Assembly: GCA_031552845.1 (NCBI GenBank)
Contig: JAVBMC010000026.1
Coordinates: 1 to 32,170, forward strand
Source: JAVBMC01 sp031552845
Lineage (GTDB): Bacteria > Verrucomicrobiota > Kiritimatiellia > RFP12 > DVOR01
DNA: 32,170 nucleotides
Direction: 5' to 3'
Shown here: positions 1 to 8,715 of the stretch, piece after piece
Numbering within the stretch: the first letter of the stretch is position 1
How the letters are laid out: each line of letters begins with the position of its first letter
The notes under the pieces: generated by a model
What the model was told of the DNA's origin: nothing
Databases searched by the model: none
What the model saw: the letters and a program-made list of their open reading frames with translations, nothing else
Position numbers and translations under genes: made by a program

Positions 1-536
1 GCCTTGCGTTTGGGCTTGCGGAAGAAGAGGACTTTCTCGGGGGTCAGGTTGCCTAAGCGGCCCTGCATCAACATGTTATAGACGGTTTTAGCACTGATAT
101 GAAGGCCGGTGCACTGGTTGGCTATTTGGGTGGCGGCATAAATGGAGTAACGCTGGTGCGCCTCCCTGCTTTGCAACAGGTCGATTACGATACCTCGGAA
201 GATTTTGAACTGCTTATCCTGCGTTTCAAGTGGTTTACGTCCTCGTTTGAGCTTGTTCGCATTGATAAAGGTCTGTGCACGGATCCACGAGTAGCCCGGC
301 ACAGTCGTTAAGTCCGAAAGCCGGCAGGCGTAATACCCCCGTTTAAGTTCATTGCGGATCGTGCGTTCGCAACAGCACAAGCGCACGGCCATTTCTTTGC
401 AGAACGCAGCAACCTGCACCCGGCGTCCGGGAGCTTGCTTGCGGGCTTCTGTATGCCATTTTTCAAGACGTTGGCGGTCAAGCTGAGTTAAAGGTTGATT
501 CTTGCGGCGGGGTTTTGTATGCTGGCGGCGTTCCAT
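1..536 (-). CDS. IS30-family-like transposase, N-terminal part (runs off the left edge)
   Basis: An open frame on the minus strand begins with ATG at 536-534 and stays open for 178 codons to the window edge, so the C-terminal catalytic half lies outside. The translation starts MERRQHTKPRRKNQPLTQLD. A helix-turn-helix-like stretch follows at about residues 42-68 (AAFCKEMAV...CERTIRNELKRG), and then the IS30-type segment SAKTVYNMLMQGRLGNLT at 149-166 and a basic run FFRKPKRK. The order of DNA-binding helix, TxYN...G.L..LT and basic linker is typical of the IS30 family N-terminus. No good ribosome binding site precedes the ATG. The DDE residues are not in view, so activity cannot be judged. It lies divergent to gyrA and is probably a mobile-element insertion beside it. 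Confidence 0.7.
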   Translation of the reverse strand, partial: MERRQHTKPRRKNQPLTQLDRQRLEKWHTEARKQAPGRRVQVAAFCKEMAVRLCCCERTIRNELKRGYYACRLSDLTTVPGYSWIRAQTFINANKLKRGRKPLETQDKQFKIFRGIVIDLLQSREAHQRYSIYAATQIANQCTGLHISAKTVYNMLMQGRLGNLTPEKVLFFRKPKRK

Positions 537-601
537 CGGCGGTTCCGTTCTGTTGTTTGGTTTGATGATGAAATGATACGAAAATCGGCCCGCCGATGGA
601 A
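531..601. repeat. 11-bp perfect inverted repeat around the transposase start
   Basis: TTCCATCGGCG at 531-541 is the exact reverse complement of CGCCGATGGAA at 591-601. One arm covers the transposase start codon. It may be a subterminal element end or an operator controlling the transposase. The opposite end of the element is outside the window, so it cannot be called a terminal repeat. Confidence 0.5.
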
Positions 602-797
602 CACGAAACGTCTCAACCGGCGGTTAGATTTTCGCGCCCCCATGAGGGGCTCCCCTGAAAGAGAGCGTGTCCACTCACCCCCTATCTGCAGGGAAAAGAT
701 ATTTTACACTTTACACCCCTTTCTGAAATGGTGGTTTATGCTGGTTTTTTGCCGGGTTTTGTGGTAAAATAGCGAGCGTATTGTGGAAGGATTTTTT
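537..797. other. Spacer between transposase and gyrA
   Basis: No gene is supported here. It holds the right arm of the inverted repeat (591-601), a small palindrome AACCGGCGGTT at 615-625, a GC hairpin GCCCC/GGGGC at 636-650 and the gyrA promoter near 762-770. One end of the insertion element should lie somewhere in 540-700, but its boundary is not visible without the other end. Confidence 0.5.
762..770 (+). promoter_or_regulatory. Extended -10 promoter candidate for gyrA
   Basis: TGGTAAAAT carries a TGn extension directly before TAAAAT (765-770). The -35 region is poor. The gyrA ATG lies 28 bases beyond the -10. Confidence 0.4.
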
Positions 798-3377
798 ATG
801 GCGGATGAACCTGTTGTGACTGAGCCTGTTGATACCCGTTTGGCCTCGATTAATATCGAGGAGGAAATGAGTTCGGCTTATATTGATTATTCGATGAGCG
901 TGATTATCGGGCGTGCGTTGCCGGATGTGCGTGATGGCTTGAAGCCCGTGCATCGTCGCGTGATGTATGCTATGCACGAACTTGGCAACGTTCATAACAA
1001 ACCGTTCAAGAAATCGGCGCGCGTGGTGGGTGACGTGGTCGGTAAATATCATCCGCATGGCGATACGGCTGTTTATGACACAATCGTGCGTATGGCGCAG
1101 GACTTTTCGCTACGGTACCCGCTGATTGAGGGGCATGGCAACTTTGGCTCTATCGATGGCGATCCGCCTGCCGCGATGCGTTATACCGAAGTCCGCATGG
1201 ATCGTATTTCCGAAGATATGCTCGGCGATATCGAGAAGGACACAGTGGATTTCCGTCCGAACTACGATGGCGAAGAAACCGAGCCGACCGTCCTGCCTGC
1301 TAAGCTGCCGAACTTGCTTTTGAACGGTTCTACCGGTATCGCCGTGGGTATGGCGACGAACATCCCGCCGCATAACCTTGCGGAGTTGGTCGATGGTACG
1401 GTGCATTTGATTGATAATCCGGAGTGTTCGATTGACGACCTGATGCAGTTCATCAAGGGACCGGACTTCCCAACGGGCGCGTCGATCTGCGGGCTGCGCG
1501 GGATTGAAGCGATGTATAAGCTGGGGCGCGGTTCCATGACGGTGCGCGGCACGGCTGAAATTGTCGAGTGGAAGAATGGCCGCGAAGCTATCATCATCAC
1601 GGCAATCCCGTATGCGGTTAATAAGGCTTCAATGATTGAGCGCATTGCCCAACTCGTCAACGAAAAGGTGATCGAGGGCATCTCTGACATCCGCGACGAG
1701 TCCAAGGCGGACATTCGTGTGGTCATTGAGCTCAAGCGCGGTGCGATTGGGCAAGTCGTTTTGAGCCACCTGTATAAGCATACGCAGTTGCAGAATACAT
1801 TTGGCGCCAATATGCTCGCAATTGATGGCGGCCGTCCGAAAGTGCTGACGCTCAAGGAAATCCTGCGTTGTTACCTTGACCATCGTTTCGATGTCATCAC
1901 CCGCCGTACCCGCTTTGAGCTGGCGAAGGCTGAAGCCCGCCGTCACATTCTCGATGGCTTCCTGATTGCCTTGGATAATCTCGATGAAGTCGTGCGCATC
2001 ATCCGGGCCGCTGCGAACCGCGAAGAAGCCAAGCGTGGATTGATGGCCCGTTTCGGTTTTAGCGACAAGCAGGTCGATGCTATTCTCGAGATGCGCCTTT
2101 ACCAACTCACTGGCATGGAGCGTGATAAGGTCGAGAACGAACTGCGCGAACTATTGGTAAAGATTGAGTATTATAATGGCTTGCTGCAATATTCCGAGCG
2201 TATCTTCGGGTTGATCCGCAGTGATCTGCTGGAGATGAAGGAGCGTTATGCCAAGGTCAATGCCCGCCGTACGGCGCTGGTGCCGATGGAGAACGAAGTC
2301 AACATTGAAGACCTGATTGCTGACGAAGCCTGCGTTATTACTCTCAGCCACCGCGGTTATATCAAGCGCGTTCCGTTGAGCGTCTATCGCGAACAGAAGC
2401 GCGGCGGACGCGGCGTGACCGGTGCTGCCATTAAGGATGAAGATTTTATCGAGCAGGTTTTTGTGGCGGAAACGCACGATACATTGCTCTTCTTTACAAC
2501 GTTGGGGCGTGTCTATGCCGAGCGCGTGTTTGAGATTCCCGAAGCACCGCGCCAATCCTTTGGCCGTCCTGTCGTGAACATGTTGGAGCTGCGTGAGGGC
2601 GAAAGCATCGCTGCCATGCTCCCGATTCGCGCGTTTGCCGAGGATAAGGACATTATGTTCGCCACGCAGAACGGCACGGTCAAGAAGACCGCGCTTTCGG
2701 CTTATCGCAATGTGCACAAGGGCGGTATTAACGCTCTGAGTATTGATGAGGGCGATAGCCTCATGCAGGTGCGTTTGGTTTCGGAAGGCGACGAAGTCGT
2801 TATTATCACCGAAAAGGGGCAGGCTATCCGCTTTGACGAATCGCAAGTCCGCCGCATGGGCCGCACGGCTACCGGCGTGCGCGGTGCGCGTTTGGATGAA
2901 GGCGACCGTGTGTGCGCCTTTGACATTGCCCAGCCAGATTCAGTCTTCCTGATCGCGACGGAGAATGGTTTCGGTCTGCGTACGTTGGTCGGTTCGTTCC
3001 GTAAAACCAAGCGCGGCAGCCGTGGCGTTCGCGGTATCAACACCGGCGAGCGTAACGGCAAAGTCGTGGCGGCGCATTGCGTGACCGACGATCAGTCGAT
3101 GGTGATGATTACCTCCGTGGGCTTGATGGTGCGTTCGCCGTTAGATAGCTTGCGTATTATCGGCCGTGGTGCGATGGGTGTCCGCCTTTTGCGTTTGGCT
3201 GATGACGCCAAGCTCGTCTCTCTCAGCATTGCCGAGCGGGAAGAGGATGATACGCCTGCCGTCAGCGAAACTGAGCAAGCGCAAGATGCCGCCCAGGATG
3301 TCGCTGAACCGGAAGCCCCTGAACAAGAGGATGCGCCGGAGCAGGATGACGAGGGCGACGCGCCTCAACAGGACTGA
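798..3377 (+). CDS. gyrA: DNA gyrase subunit A
   Basis: Type IIA topoisomerase A subunit, 859 residues; with GyrB it introduces negative supercoils. The start is ATG 798, placed six bases after GGAAGGA; a GTG at 783 is in frame but is upstream of this site. The N-terminal winged-helix region reads YIDYSMSVIIGRALPDVRDG. The catalytic tyrosine is Y129 in AAMRYTE. The quinolone-determining region is HPHGDTAVYD, with Thr90 and Asp94 at the positions of E. coli Ser83 and Asp87. The C-terminal beta-pinwheel contains the GyrA box QKRGGRG, which marks gyrase rather than ParC. About 45 very acidic residues (Glu, Asp, Gln, Pro, Ala) end the protein. gyrB is not in the window. A methyltransferase gene begins one base after the stop codon, so the two are probably cotranscribed and coupled. 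Confidence 0.97.
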   Translation: MADEPVVTEPVDTRLASINIEEEMSSAYIDYSMSVIIGRALPDVRDGLKPVHRRVMYAMHELGNVHNKPFKKSARVVGDVVGKYHPHGDTAVYDTIVRMAQDFSLRYPLIEGHGNFGSIDGDPPAAMRYTEVRMDRISEDMLGDIEKDTVDFRPNYDGEETEPTVLPAKLPNLLLNGSTGIAVGMATNIPPHNLAELVDGTVHLIDNPECSIDDLMQFIKGPDFPTGASICGLRGIEAMYKLGRGSMTVRGTAEIVEWKNGREAIIITAIPYAVNKASMIERIAQLVNEKVIEGISDIRDESKADIRVVIELKRGAIGQVVLSHLYKHTQLQNTFGANMLAIDGGRPKVLTLKEILRCYLDHRFDVITRRTRFELAKAEARRHILDGFLIALDNLDEVVRIIRAAANREEAKRGLMARFGFSDKQVDAILEMRLYQLTGMERDKVENELRELLVKIEYYNGLLQYSERIFGLIRSDLLEMKERYAKVNARRTALVPMENEVNIEDLIADEACVITLSHRGYIKRVPLSVYREQKRGGRGVTGAAIKDEDFIEQVFVAETHDTLLFFTTLGRVYAERVFEIPEAPRQSFGRPVVNMLELREGESIAAMLPIRAFAEDKDIMFATQNGTVKKTALSAYRNVHKGGINALSIDEGDSLMQVRLVSEGDEVVIITEKGQAIRFDESQVRRMGRTATGVRGARLDEGDRVCAFDIAQPDSVFLIATENGFGLRTLVGSFRKTKRGSRGVRGINTGERNGKVVAAHCVTDDQSMVMITSVGLMVRSPLDSLRIIGRGAMGVRLLRLADDAKLVSLSIAEREEDDTPAVSETEQAQDAAQDVAEPEAPEQEDAPEQDDEGDAPQQD

Positions 3378-3378
3378 T

Positions 3379-4503
3379 ATGGCCGCCATGCAACGCCATC
3401 TGGCCTTTGCCGACATGGTGAATCAGGGGAGCTACTACACGCCCCCTGAGCTGGTCGGCGAAGTGTACGCGTTGCTCCGCAAAGCAGTGCCCAATACTGA
3501 AGTTTATACGGTGTTGGACACTTCTTGCGGTTATGGCTCATTTTTGTCGCTGCCCCATGCTACCGGGTTTTGGCTTGTAGGGGCTGATGTGGATGCTCAA
3601 GCGGTAGAACAAGCGCGGCAGAAACTACCCAATGTCATGTTTCATACGGGCAACAGCCTGCAGGATGTTTCACGCAGCAAGTACAACCTTGATGCGGCTG
3701 ATCCGCTGATTATTGTCGGTAATCCGCCTTACAACGATTCCACCTCGCTCGTGCGCCACGACATCAAGCGCGAACCATTGCCGATGGATAACGATATCAA
3801 AGCACGGGATTTGGGTGTTTCCTTTCTGCTGTCCTACGACAAGCTGGAGGCCGAGTTTGTATGCGTGCTGCATCCGCTCTCTTATCTCATCAAGCGTACC
3901 AACTTCCAGTCGTTGAAGAGCTTTCGCGAACATTACCGCTTGATTGATGGCGTGGTGATCAACAGCCAGATATTCTCCGGCGCCTCCAAGCAGAACGGTT
4001 TCCCGATCATCATTGCTCTCTACCGCCGTGATACGCGCGAAATGGATTATGAATTCATTTACAGCTACCGTTTCCGCACCCGCGAGGGTAAAACGTTTTC
4101 GTTGAACGATTATACCTTCATCGATTTCTATCTCGATAAGTATCCCAACGGCAAGCGCGTTCCGGCGAACGAGGCCGTGGCGAAGTTTTGGACGATGCGC
4201 GATATCAATGCGTTGCGTCGTGCCCGTACGTTTGTCGAGTCCGATACCGCGCACACTGTTTACGTCACCCGCGAACAGTTGCCGTATTACTGCTATGTCG
4301 ATGTCTTCAAACGCTATGCCACGCACGTGCCGTATTACTTCGGCAACTGCGATGTCATGATCGACCCCGATGCTTTTGCGCCGTTGCAGGAGGCTTTCTG
4401 CCGTGCCAGCGTTTACGGCGGGGCGCGCCGCTCCGATGCGGCGGATGAAGAGGCCATCGGGCACTACTTCAAAGAATTGCTTGGAACACACTACTTGAAT
4501 TGA
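3379..4503 (+). CDS. Orphan DNA adenine-N6 methyltransferase
   Basis: A 374-residue N6-adenine DNA methyltransferase. The SAM-binding motif I is VLDTSCGYGSFL (about residues 45-56), preceded by QGSYYTPPELV (16-26), the motif X-like segment of this class. The catalytic motif IV is NPPY at 115-118. The motif order X-I-IV fits gamma-type enzymes such as those of Eco57I-like systems. ATG 3379 follows the gyrA stop TGA by a single base; a second ATG at 3388 is possible. The open frame extends further upstream into gyrA, but that part is an out-of-frame shadow. No restriction endonuclease or specificity subunit is next to it, so it is probably solitary, with an epigenetic or protective role. The recognition sequence cannot be inferred. 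Confidence 0.85.
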   Translation: MAAMQRHLAFADMVNQGSYYTPPELVGEVYALLRKAVPNTEVYTVLDTSCGYGSFLSLPHATGFWLVGADVDAQAVEQARQKLPNVMFHTGNSLQDVSRSKYNLDAADPLIIVGNPPYNDSTSLVRHDIKREPLPMDNDIKARDLGVSFLLSYDKLEAEFVCVLHPLSYLIKRTNFQSLKSFREHYRLIDGVVINSQIFSGASKQNGFPIIIALYRRDTREMDYEFIYSYRFRTREGKTFSLNDYTFIDFYLDKYPNGKRVPANEAVAKFWTMRDINALRRARTFVESDTAHTVYVTREQLPYYCYVDVFKRYATHVPYYFGNCDVMIDPDAFAPLQEAFCRASVYGGARRSDAADEEAIGHYFKELLGTHYLN

Positions 4504-4517
4504 ATAAAGGATAACTC

Positions 4518-6269
4518 ATGGAAAACACAAAAGGCTCACTCGATACGCTCGTCGCACTCTCCAAACGCCGCGGTTTCATCTTTCAAAGTTCCGAGGTCTA
4601 CGGCGGCTTTGCAGGCTTTTGGGATTACGGCCCGCTCGGCTGCGAACTCAAGCGTAACATCAAAGACCTTTGGTGGAAATCTACTGTCCGTCTGCGCGAG
4701 GACGTCGAAGGCCTCGACGCCTCCATCATCATGCACCCCGCTATCTGGAAAGCCTCCGGCCACCTCGATACCTTTTCCGACCCGATGAGCATGTGCCGTT
4801 CGTGCAAGAAACTCATCCGCGCCGACCAGATCTGGGATATCTTTGAAGATGGCGACATCAAGCCCGCACTTGAAGCCGTTCTGGGCGATGCCGGTAAGAT
4901 TGCCAACTGGTGCAAAGGCCGCGGACGCAGCCTCGCCGTCAACCTCTTTGCTATTGCACAGGCCGAGACGCAGCTACCCAAAATCTTCGATCGCTTGGCC
5001 GCATGCAAAGACGCCAAGGAACTCTATACGCTGCTCGCCAGTCCTGATCCGGATGCGCTGGTACTGGCCTGTCCTCATTGCGGTGGTGAGATGACCGAGC
5101 CCCGTCCCTTCAACCTGATGTTCAAAACGGTTGTCGGGCCGATTGAAGACCCTGCCAATGCCGCCTATCTCCGCCCGGAGACCGCGCAGGCAATCTTTGC
5201 ACAGTTCAACAACGTGCTCTCCACCAGCCGCCAGGCGGTGCCCTTCGGTATCGCGCAGACCGGCAAGAGCTTCCGTAACGAAGTCACTCCGCGCAACTAC
5301 ACCTTCCGCTCGCGTGAGTTTGAACAGATGGAACTTGAGTTCTTCATCAAGCCTGACGAAGCCGTCGAGCTCCTCTGCGGTAAAGTCACCACGCTCACCG
5401 ACAATCCCGATATCTCCGGCGACCCTCAACCCGATTGGGGCTGGGAAGTCTGGCACAAGTACTGGGTTGAACAGCGCAAGGCATGGATTATCCAAGCCGG
5501 TCTGCCGCAAAGCTCCTTCGTTGAGTACTGGCAGAAGGCCGACGAACTGGCGCACTATGCCCGCGCTTGCGTTGACATCCAATATGCGTTTCCCTTTGGC
5601 GTGCAAGAGCTTGAAGGCATTGCCGCGCGTTCGGACTTCGACCTTACCCAACACCAGAAACACAGCGGCAAGTCAATGGAGTTTTTCGACGAGCCCCTCA
5701 AGCTCGCGGTTAAGAATCTCAGCGACGAACAGCGCGATGCTTTCCGTGCGAAAACCGTCATCGCGTGGCAGGCCGCCGGTAAGGACGAAGCCGCTGCGAA
5801 CGCATTTATCGACAAGCTCTTTGAAGGCCGTTATATCCCGCACGTGATTGAACCCTCCGCCGGCGTTGACCGCATGGCGTTGGCATTGATGTGCGAAGCT
5901 TATGAAGAAGAAAAACTCACCGACGAGAAGGGCAAGGAAGACATCCGTACTGTTCTGCACTTCTCTCCGGCGATCGCTCCGATCAAGGTGGCCGTCTTCC
6001 CGCTCGTGAAGAACCGTCCGGAACTCTACGAGAAGGCGCGTGAAATCTTCAAGGGACTTCGCTCCCGCTGGTTCACCTTCTGGGATGAATCCGGTGCAAT
6101 CGGCCGTCGTTACCGTCGTATGGACGAAGCCGGCACGCCATTCTGCGTGACGGTCGACTTTCAAACGCTGGAAGACGGCACCGTCACCTTACGCGACCGC
6201 GACACCATGCAGCAGGAACGCATCAGCCTGGCCGACCTCAAGGCCAAGCTCGAAACGGCAATTGGCTAG
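4518..6269 (+). CDS. glyS: Glycyl-tRNA synthetase, single-chain (eukaryotic/archaeal type)
   Basis: A class II aminoacyl-tRNA synthetase of 583 residues that charges tRNA-Gly; this type works as a homodimer, unlike the alpha2beta2 GlyQ/GlyS enzyme. Seen: the N-terminal signature GFIFQSSEVYGGFAGFWDYG; motif 2 region RPETAQAIFAQF followed by FRNEVTPRNYTFRSREFEQ (about 217-283); and motif 3 PSAGVDRMALALM (about 443-456). Two cysteine pairs, CRSC near 92 and CPHC near 185, suggest a zinc module; the roughly 90 residues between them make the enzyme longer than the usual 450-510. AAAGGA precedes the ATG. It lies 14 bases after the methyltransferase gene and 38 bases before the PH-like array, all on one strand. 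Confidence 0.96.
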   Translation: MENTKGSLDTLVALSKRRGFIFQSSEVYGGFAGFWDYGPLGCELKRNIKDLWWKSTVRLREDVEGLDASIIMHPAIWKASGHLDTFSDPMSMCRSCKKLIRADQIWDIFEDGDIKPALEAVLGDAGKIANWCKGRGRSLAVNLFAIAQAETQLPKIFDRLAACKDAKELYTLLASPDPDALVLACPHCGGEMTEPRPFNLMFKTVVGPIEDPANAAYLRPETAQAIFAQFNNVLSTSRQAVPFGIAQTGKSFRNEVTPRNYTFRSREFEQMELEFFIKPDEAVELLCGKVTTLTDNPDISGDPQPDWGWEVWHKYWVEQRKAWIIQAGLPQSSFVEYWQKADELAHYARACVDIQYAFPFGVQELEGIAARSDFDLTQHQKHSGKSMEFFDEPLKLAVKNLSDEQRDAFRAKTVIAWQAAGKDEAAANAFIDKLFEGRYIPHVIEPSAGVDRMALALMCEAYEEEKLTDEKGKEDIRTVLHFSPAIAPIKVAVFPLVKNRPELYEKAREIFKGLRSRWFTFWDESGAIGRRYRRMDEAGTPFCVTVDFQTLEDGTVTLRDRDTMQQERISLADLKAKLETAIG

Positions 6270-6307
6270 TGCTGCCAATCCTTTAACAGAACAGTAGGGG
6301 AAGCTCC

Positions 6308-6874
6308 ATGTTTGATCTTCCGGATGAAGTGCAGGCGCAGATTCGAAAAGAGCTGCAGGCGGGGGAATCCTTGCGCTGGGCGGCGCGGCCGCACCCGAAG
6401 TTCTTCACGGAAGCTTCAAAATACGATTTGTTTTACGCCATTCCTATGGTTGCGTTTATGGGCTTTTGGGTGTTTTCTCAGCTCAACGCGGGTTTCACGA
6501 ATGGTGCTGGGGTATTCGCCTTATTGGGAGTTCCGCCATTGCTGTTTGGACTTTGGAAGTTGATCACGCCGCTGTTCAACTATTTTCGCATGAGGAAGAC
6601 GGTCTATGCCGTGACCAATTTCCGTGCGATGATTTTTGCTCCCACCCTGCGAAGTTTCTACCTCGAAGACCTTGAGGTGATTACGCGTAAAGCTTACAGA
6701 AATGGACGCGGCGACATCTTTTTCGCGTATGAGGTGAAGCAGGATCGGCACGGTACTCATTCCATCGGCAAAGGATTTGAGAATATTGAGAAGCCGCACG
6801 AAGTTGAGGCATTGTTGCGGAAGATTGAGAAAACGAGGCATTCAATCCCGTCAAGAAAAAGCTTTAATGACTAA
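6308..6874 (+). CDS. Membrane protein with PH-like domain, array copy 1
   Basis: First of seven tandem paralogous genes; 188 residues. The N-terminus (MFDLPDEVQAQIRKELQAGE) leads to the family motif GESLRWAARPHPKFF. Two predicted membrane helices follow at about residues 42-62 and 70-92. The C-terminal part has the family signatures VYAVTNFRAMIF, SFYLEDLEVITRKAYRNGRGDIFF and FENIEKPHEVEALLRKIE. The order 'GE.L.W - two helices - YavTn.Ra - dGrG..F - I.np..v..ll' is that of bacterial PH-domain-containing membrane proteins; this is a recognition from memory, not a search. The helices anchor it, and the PH-like part is probably cytoplasmic. AGGGGAAG precedes the ATG. No function is known to me. 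Confidence 0.8.
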   Translation: MFDLPDEVQAQIRKELQAGESLRWAARPHPKFFTEASKYDLFYAIPMVAFMGFWVFSQLNAGFTNGAGVFALLGVPPLLFGLWKLITPLFNYFRMRKTVYAVTNFRAMIFAPTLRSFYLEDLEVITRKAYRNGRGDIFFAYEVKQDRHGTHSIGKGFENIEKPHEVEALLRKIEKTRHSIPSRKSFND

Positions 6875-6903
6875 GCGTTCGCTGATGCAAAGGAGGAGGA
6901 ACG

Positions 6904-8016
6904 ATGTTTGATCTTCCGGAGGAAGCGCAGGCGCGGGTTCGGCACGAACTCTTCGCCGGTGAAACTCTTCGCTGGGTCGAAAAAGCAGAACCCCAGCTCA
7001 AAGAGATGCAGATGCGTTCGATGTGCGTCGTTGCTGTCTTCTTGGTAGTTTTTTCAATTATCTGGATTGCTGGTGCGACGAGGCTGAAGCTTCCTAGGTT
7101 TACTACGCCGGAGGACTTTTTTGTCTTGTTCGGTCTGCCGTTTCTTTTGTTGGGTGTTGGGATACTTATTTCGCTGGGGCTGAAATGCTGTTGGATGAAG
7201 AAGACGCTTTATGTGATAACCAATTATCGTGCACTGATCATTGGGCGCGATGTGCGTAGCTTTTACCGCAACAACCTTAAGAAAATAACCCGATGCGGCA
7301 ACCGTGACGGGCGCGGCAACGTCTATTTCTCGACGGAAAGATACAAGGGTAAACACGGTTCTCAATTGAGAAGGATTGGTTTCATGAATATCGCCAATTC
7401 AAGAGATGTCGAGCTCCTGCTCAATCGATTGGAGGATATGAATTGCGGTACTAATCCTTTGTCCACGCCACGATTGTCTCCAAAGAAATTAACGAGGGTA
7501 CAGCAAGCATTGCAATCAGGAGAAACCCTGCTCTGGGCAGCGATGGCGGCACCATTCACGGGAATCTTGTCGTTATGGCCGATATCGGCCTTTGGCACTG
7601 TGTTTCTGTCGTGCTCTCTTTTGGGGCTTTATCAAACTCTCCACCCTATTTGCAAGGCTCCGACTCACTCTCACATCAGTATTGTTGTGGTGGTCTGGAG
7701 CAGCTTCTTTGTGTTGCTGGGCATCGGAATCTTTTGCCTGCCGGTATTGCAGTATTTCTTTCTCAGGAAGAGGATTTACGCGATAACCAATTTTCGGGCT
7801 TTAGTCATTGATCGGACAGTCGATAGTTATTACCGCGACGACCTAGCCCCCATCACTCGCAAATGCCGATTTAGAGGACGCGGAGATGTAATTTTTGCCG
7901 TTGATACTGAAACAGAAGAGGGTGTCAAAGTGACTTTCCCTGTTGGCTTTATTGGCATTTCCAATCCGCGAGAGGTAGAGTCCCTGTTGGTCAGGCTAGA
8001 AACCATTCAGCATTAA
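6904..8016 (+). CDS. Membrane protein with two fused PH-like units, array copies 2 and 3
   Basis: A 370-residue protein, twice the length of its neighbours because it holds two full family units in one frame. Unit 1 (about 1-180) starts MFDLPEEAQARVRHEL, nearly the same as copy 1, and has GETLRWVEK, two hydrophobic helices, YVITNYRALIIG, SFYRNNLKKITR and GFMNIANSRDVELLL. Unit 2 (about 190-370) restarts at ALQSGETLLWAAM, has two helices, then YAITNFRALVID, SYYRDDLAPITR and GFIGISNPREVESLL. The short hinge (about 180-192) contains no stop or start, so an in-frame fusion after duplication is the simplest explanation. It has the strongest Shine-Dalgarno in the array, AGGAGGAGG. Confidence 0.78.
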   Translation: MFDLPEEAQARVRHELFAGETLRWVEKAEPQLKEMQMRSMCVVAVFLVVFSIIWIAGATRLKLPRFTTPEDFFVLFGLPFLLLGVGILISLGLKCCWMKKTLYVITNYRALIIGRDVRSFYRNNLKKITRCGNRDGRGNVYFSTERYKGKHGSQLRRIGFMNIANSRDVELLLNRLEDMNCGTNPLSTPRLSPKKLTRVQQALQSGETLLWAAMAAPFTGILSLWPISAFGTVFLSCSLLGLYQTLHPICKAPTHSHISIVVVVWSSFFVLLGIGIFCLPVLQYFFLRKRIYAITNFRALVIDRTVDSYYRDDLAPITRKCRFRGRGDVIFAVDTETEEGVKVTFPVGFIGISNPREVESLLVRLETIQH

Positions 8017-8103
8017 GCAGACAGGCGTATGATGATCGCATGGAACCTATTGAGAAGCCGGACTAGACACAGACTTTAACCACGCAAATAAAAGGACGCT
8101 CCG

Positions 8104-8658
8104 ATGTTTATACTCACACTCCCGGAAGAGGCGCAAGCCCGCATCCGCCAAGAACTTCGTGCAGGAGAATCCCTGCGCTGGGCGGAAACCCCAAAGCCTA
8201 AGTTCTTTACGTCATCGACATTGCCAATGGTACTGTTCGCCATTCCGTGGACAGCATTCTCCATATTCTGGATGTGCGGTGCCGCAGGATTTAAAGTTCC
8301 GGATTTCTCAGGGCCAGGATCTTTCTTCCCGCTCTTCGGGTTACCATTCTTTTTCATTGGCATGGGGATGCTTCTTTCACCGCTGTTTCACTATCGCCGG
8401 ATGAAGAAAACCATCTACGCGGTTACCAACTACCGTGCGCTCATTATCTCCTCGACAATCCGCAGTTTCTACAAGAATGAGCTGGGCTCGATTGTCCGCA
8501 AAAACCGCCGTGATGGACGCGGTGATGTGATCTTCAGTTCGGAAGTCCATAGCAGCCGTAACGGAACGCACCGAGTGGACATCGGTTTTATCAATATCAC
8601 CAATCCCCGTGAAGTCGAAGGACACCTGCACCGCGTCGAAGCCTCGGCTACAAACTAA
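8104..8658 (+). CDS. Membrane protein with PH-like domain, array copy 4
   Basis: A 184-residue single-unit member. The N-terminus LPEEAQARIRQELRAGESL and the motif GESLRWAETPKPKFF match copies 1 and 2. Helices lie at about residues 40-58 and 78-98 (FFPLFGLPFFFIGMGMLL). The conserved C-terminal part reads TIYAVTNYRALII, SFYKNELGSIVRKNRRDGRG and GFINITNPREVEGHLHRVE. This copy is the clearest representative of the family. AAAAGGACG supplies a ribosome binding site. The gap before it (87 bases) is the longest in the array. The last 60 bases of the gene and the start of the next one are repeated 552 bases downstream. Confidence 0.78.
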   Translation: MFILTLPEEAQARIRQELRAGESLRWAETPKPKFFTSSTLPMVLFAIPWTAFSIFWMCGAAGFKVPDFSGPGSFFPLFGLPFFFIGMGMLLSPLFHYRRMKKTIYAVTNYRALIISSTIRSFYKNELGSIVRKNRRDGRGDVIFSSEVHSSRNGTHRVDIGFINITNPREVEGHLHRVEASATN

Positions 8659-8715
8659 CTTATGGAAGACTTCACCCAACATCCCCCGCTTGAAGACCCT
8701 GTCCGTGTTCGTGTC
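8596..8715 (+). repeat. Direct repeat copy A across an array gene junction
   Basis: 120 bases covering the 3' end of array copy 4, the junction AACTAACTTATG and the 5' end of the next gene. The same segment occurs at 9148-9267, exactly 552 bases away, with no gaps and about 13 mismatches counted by eye. Confidence 0.75.

Noticed and set aside
3379..4503. DISARM-like or BREX-like defence system (methyltransferase plus SNF2 helicase)
   Set aside because: The two genes are more than 20 kb apart on opposite strands, with housekeeping genes between and no other defence genes.
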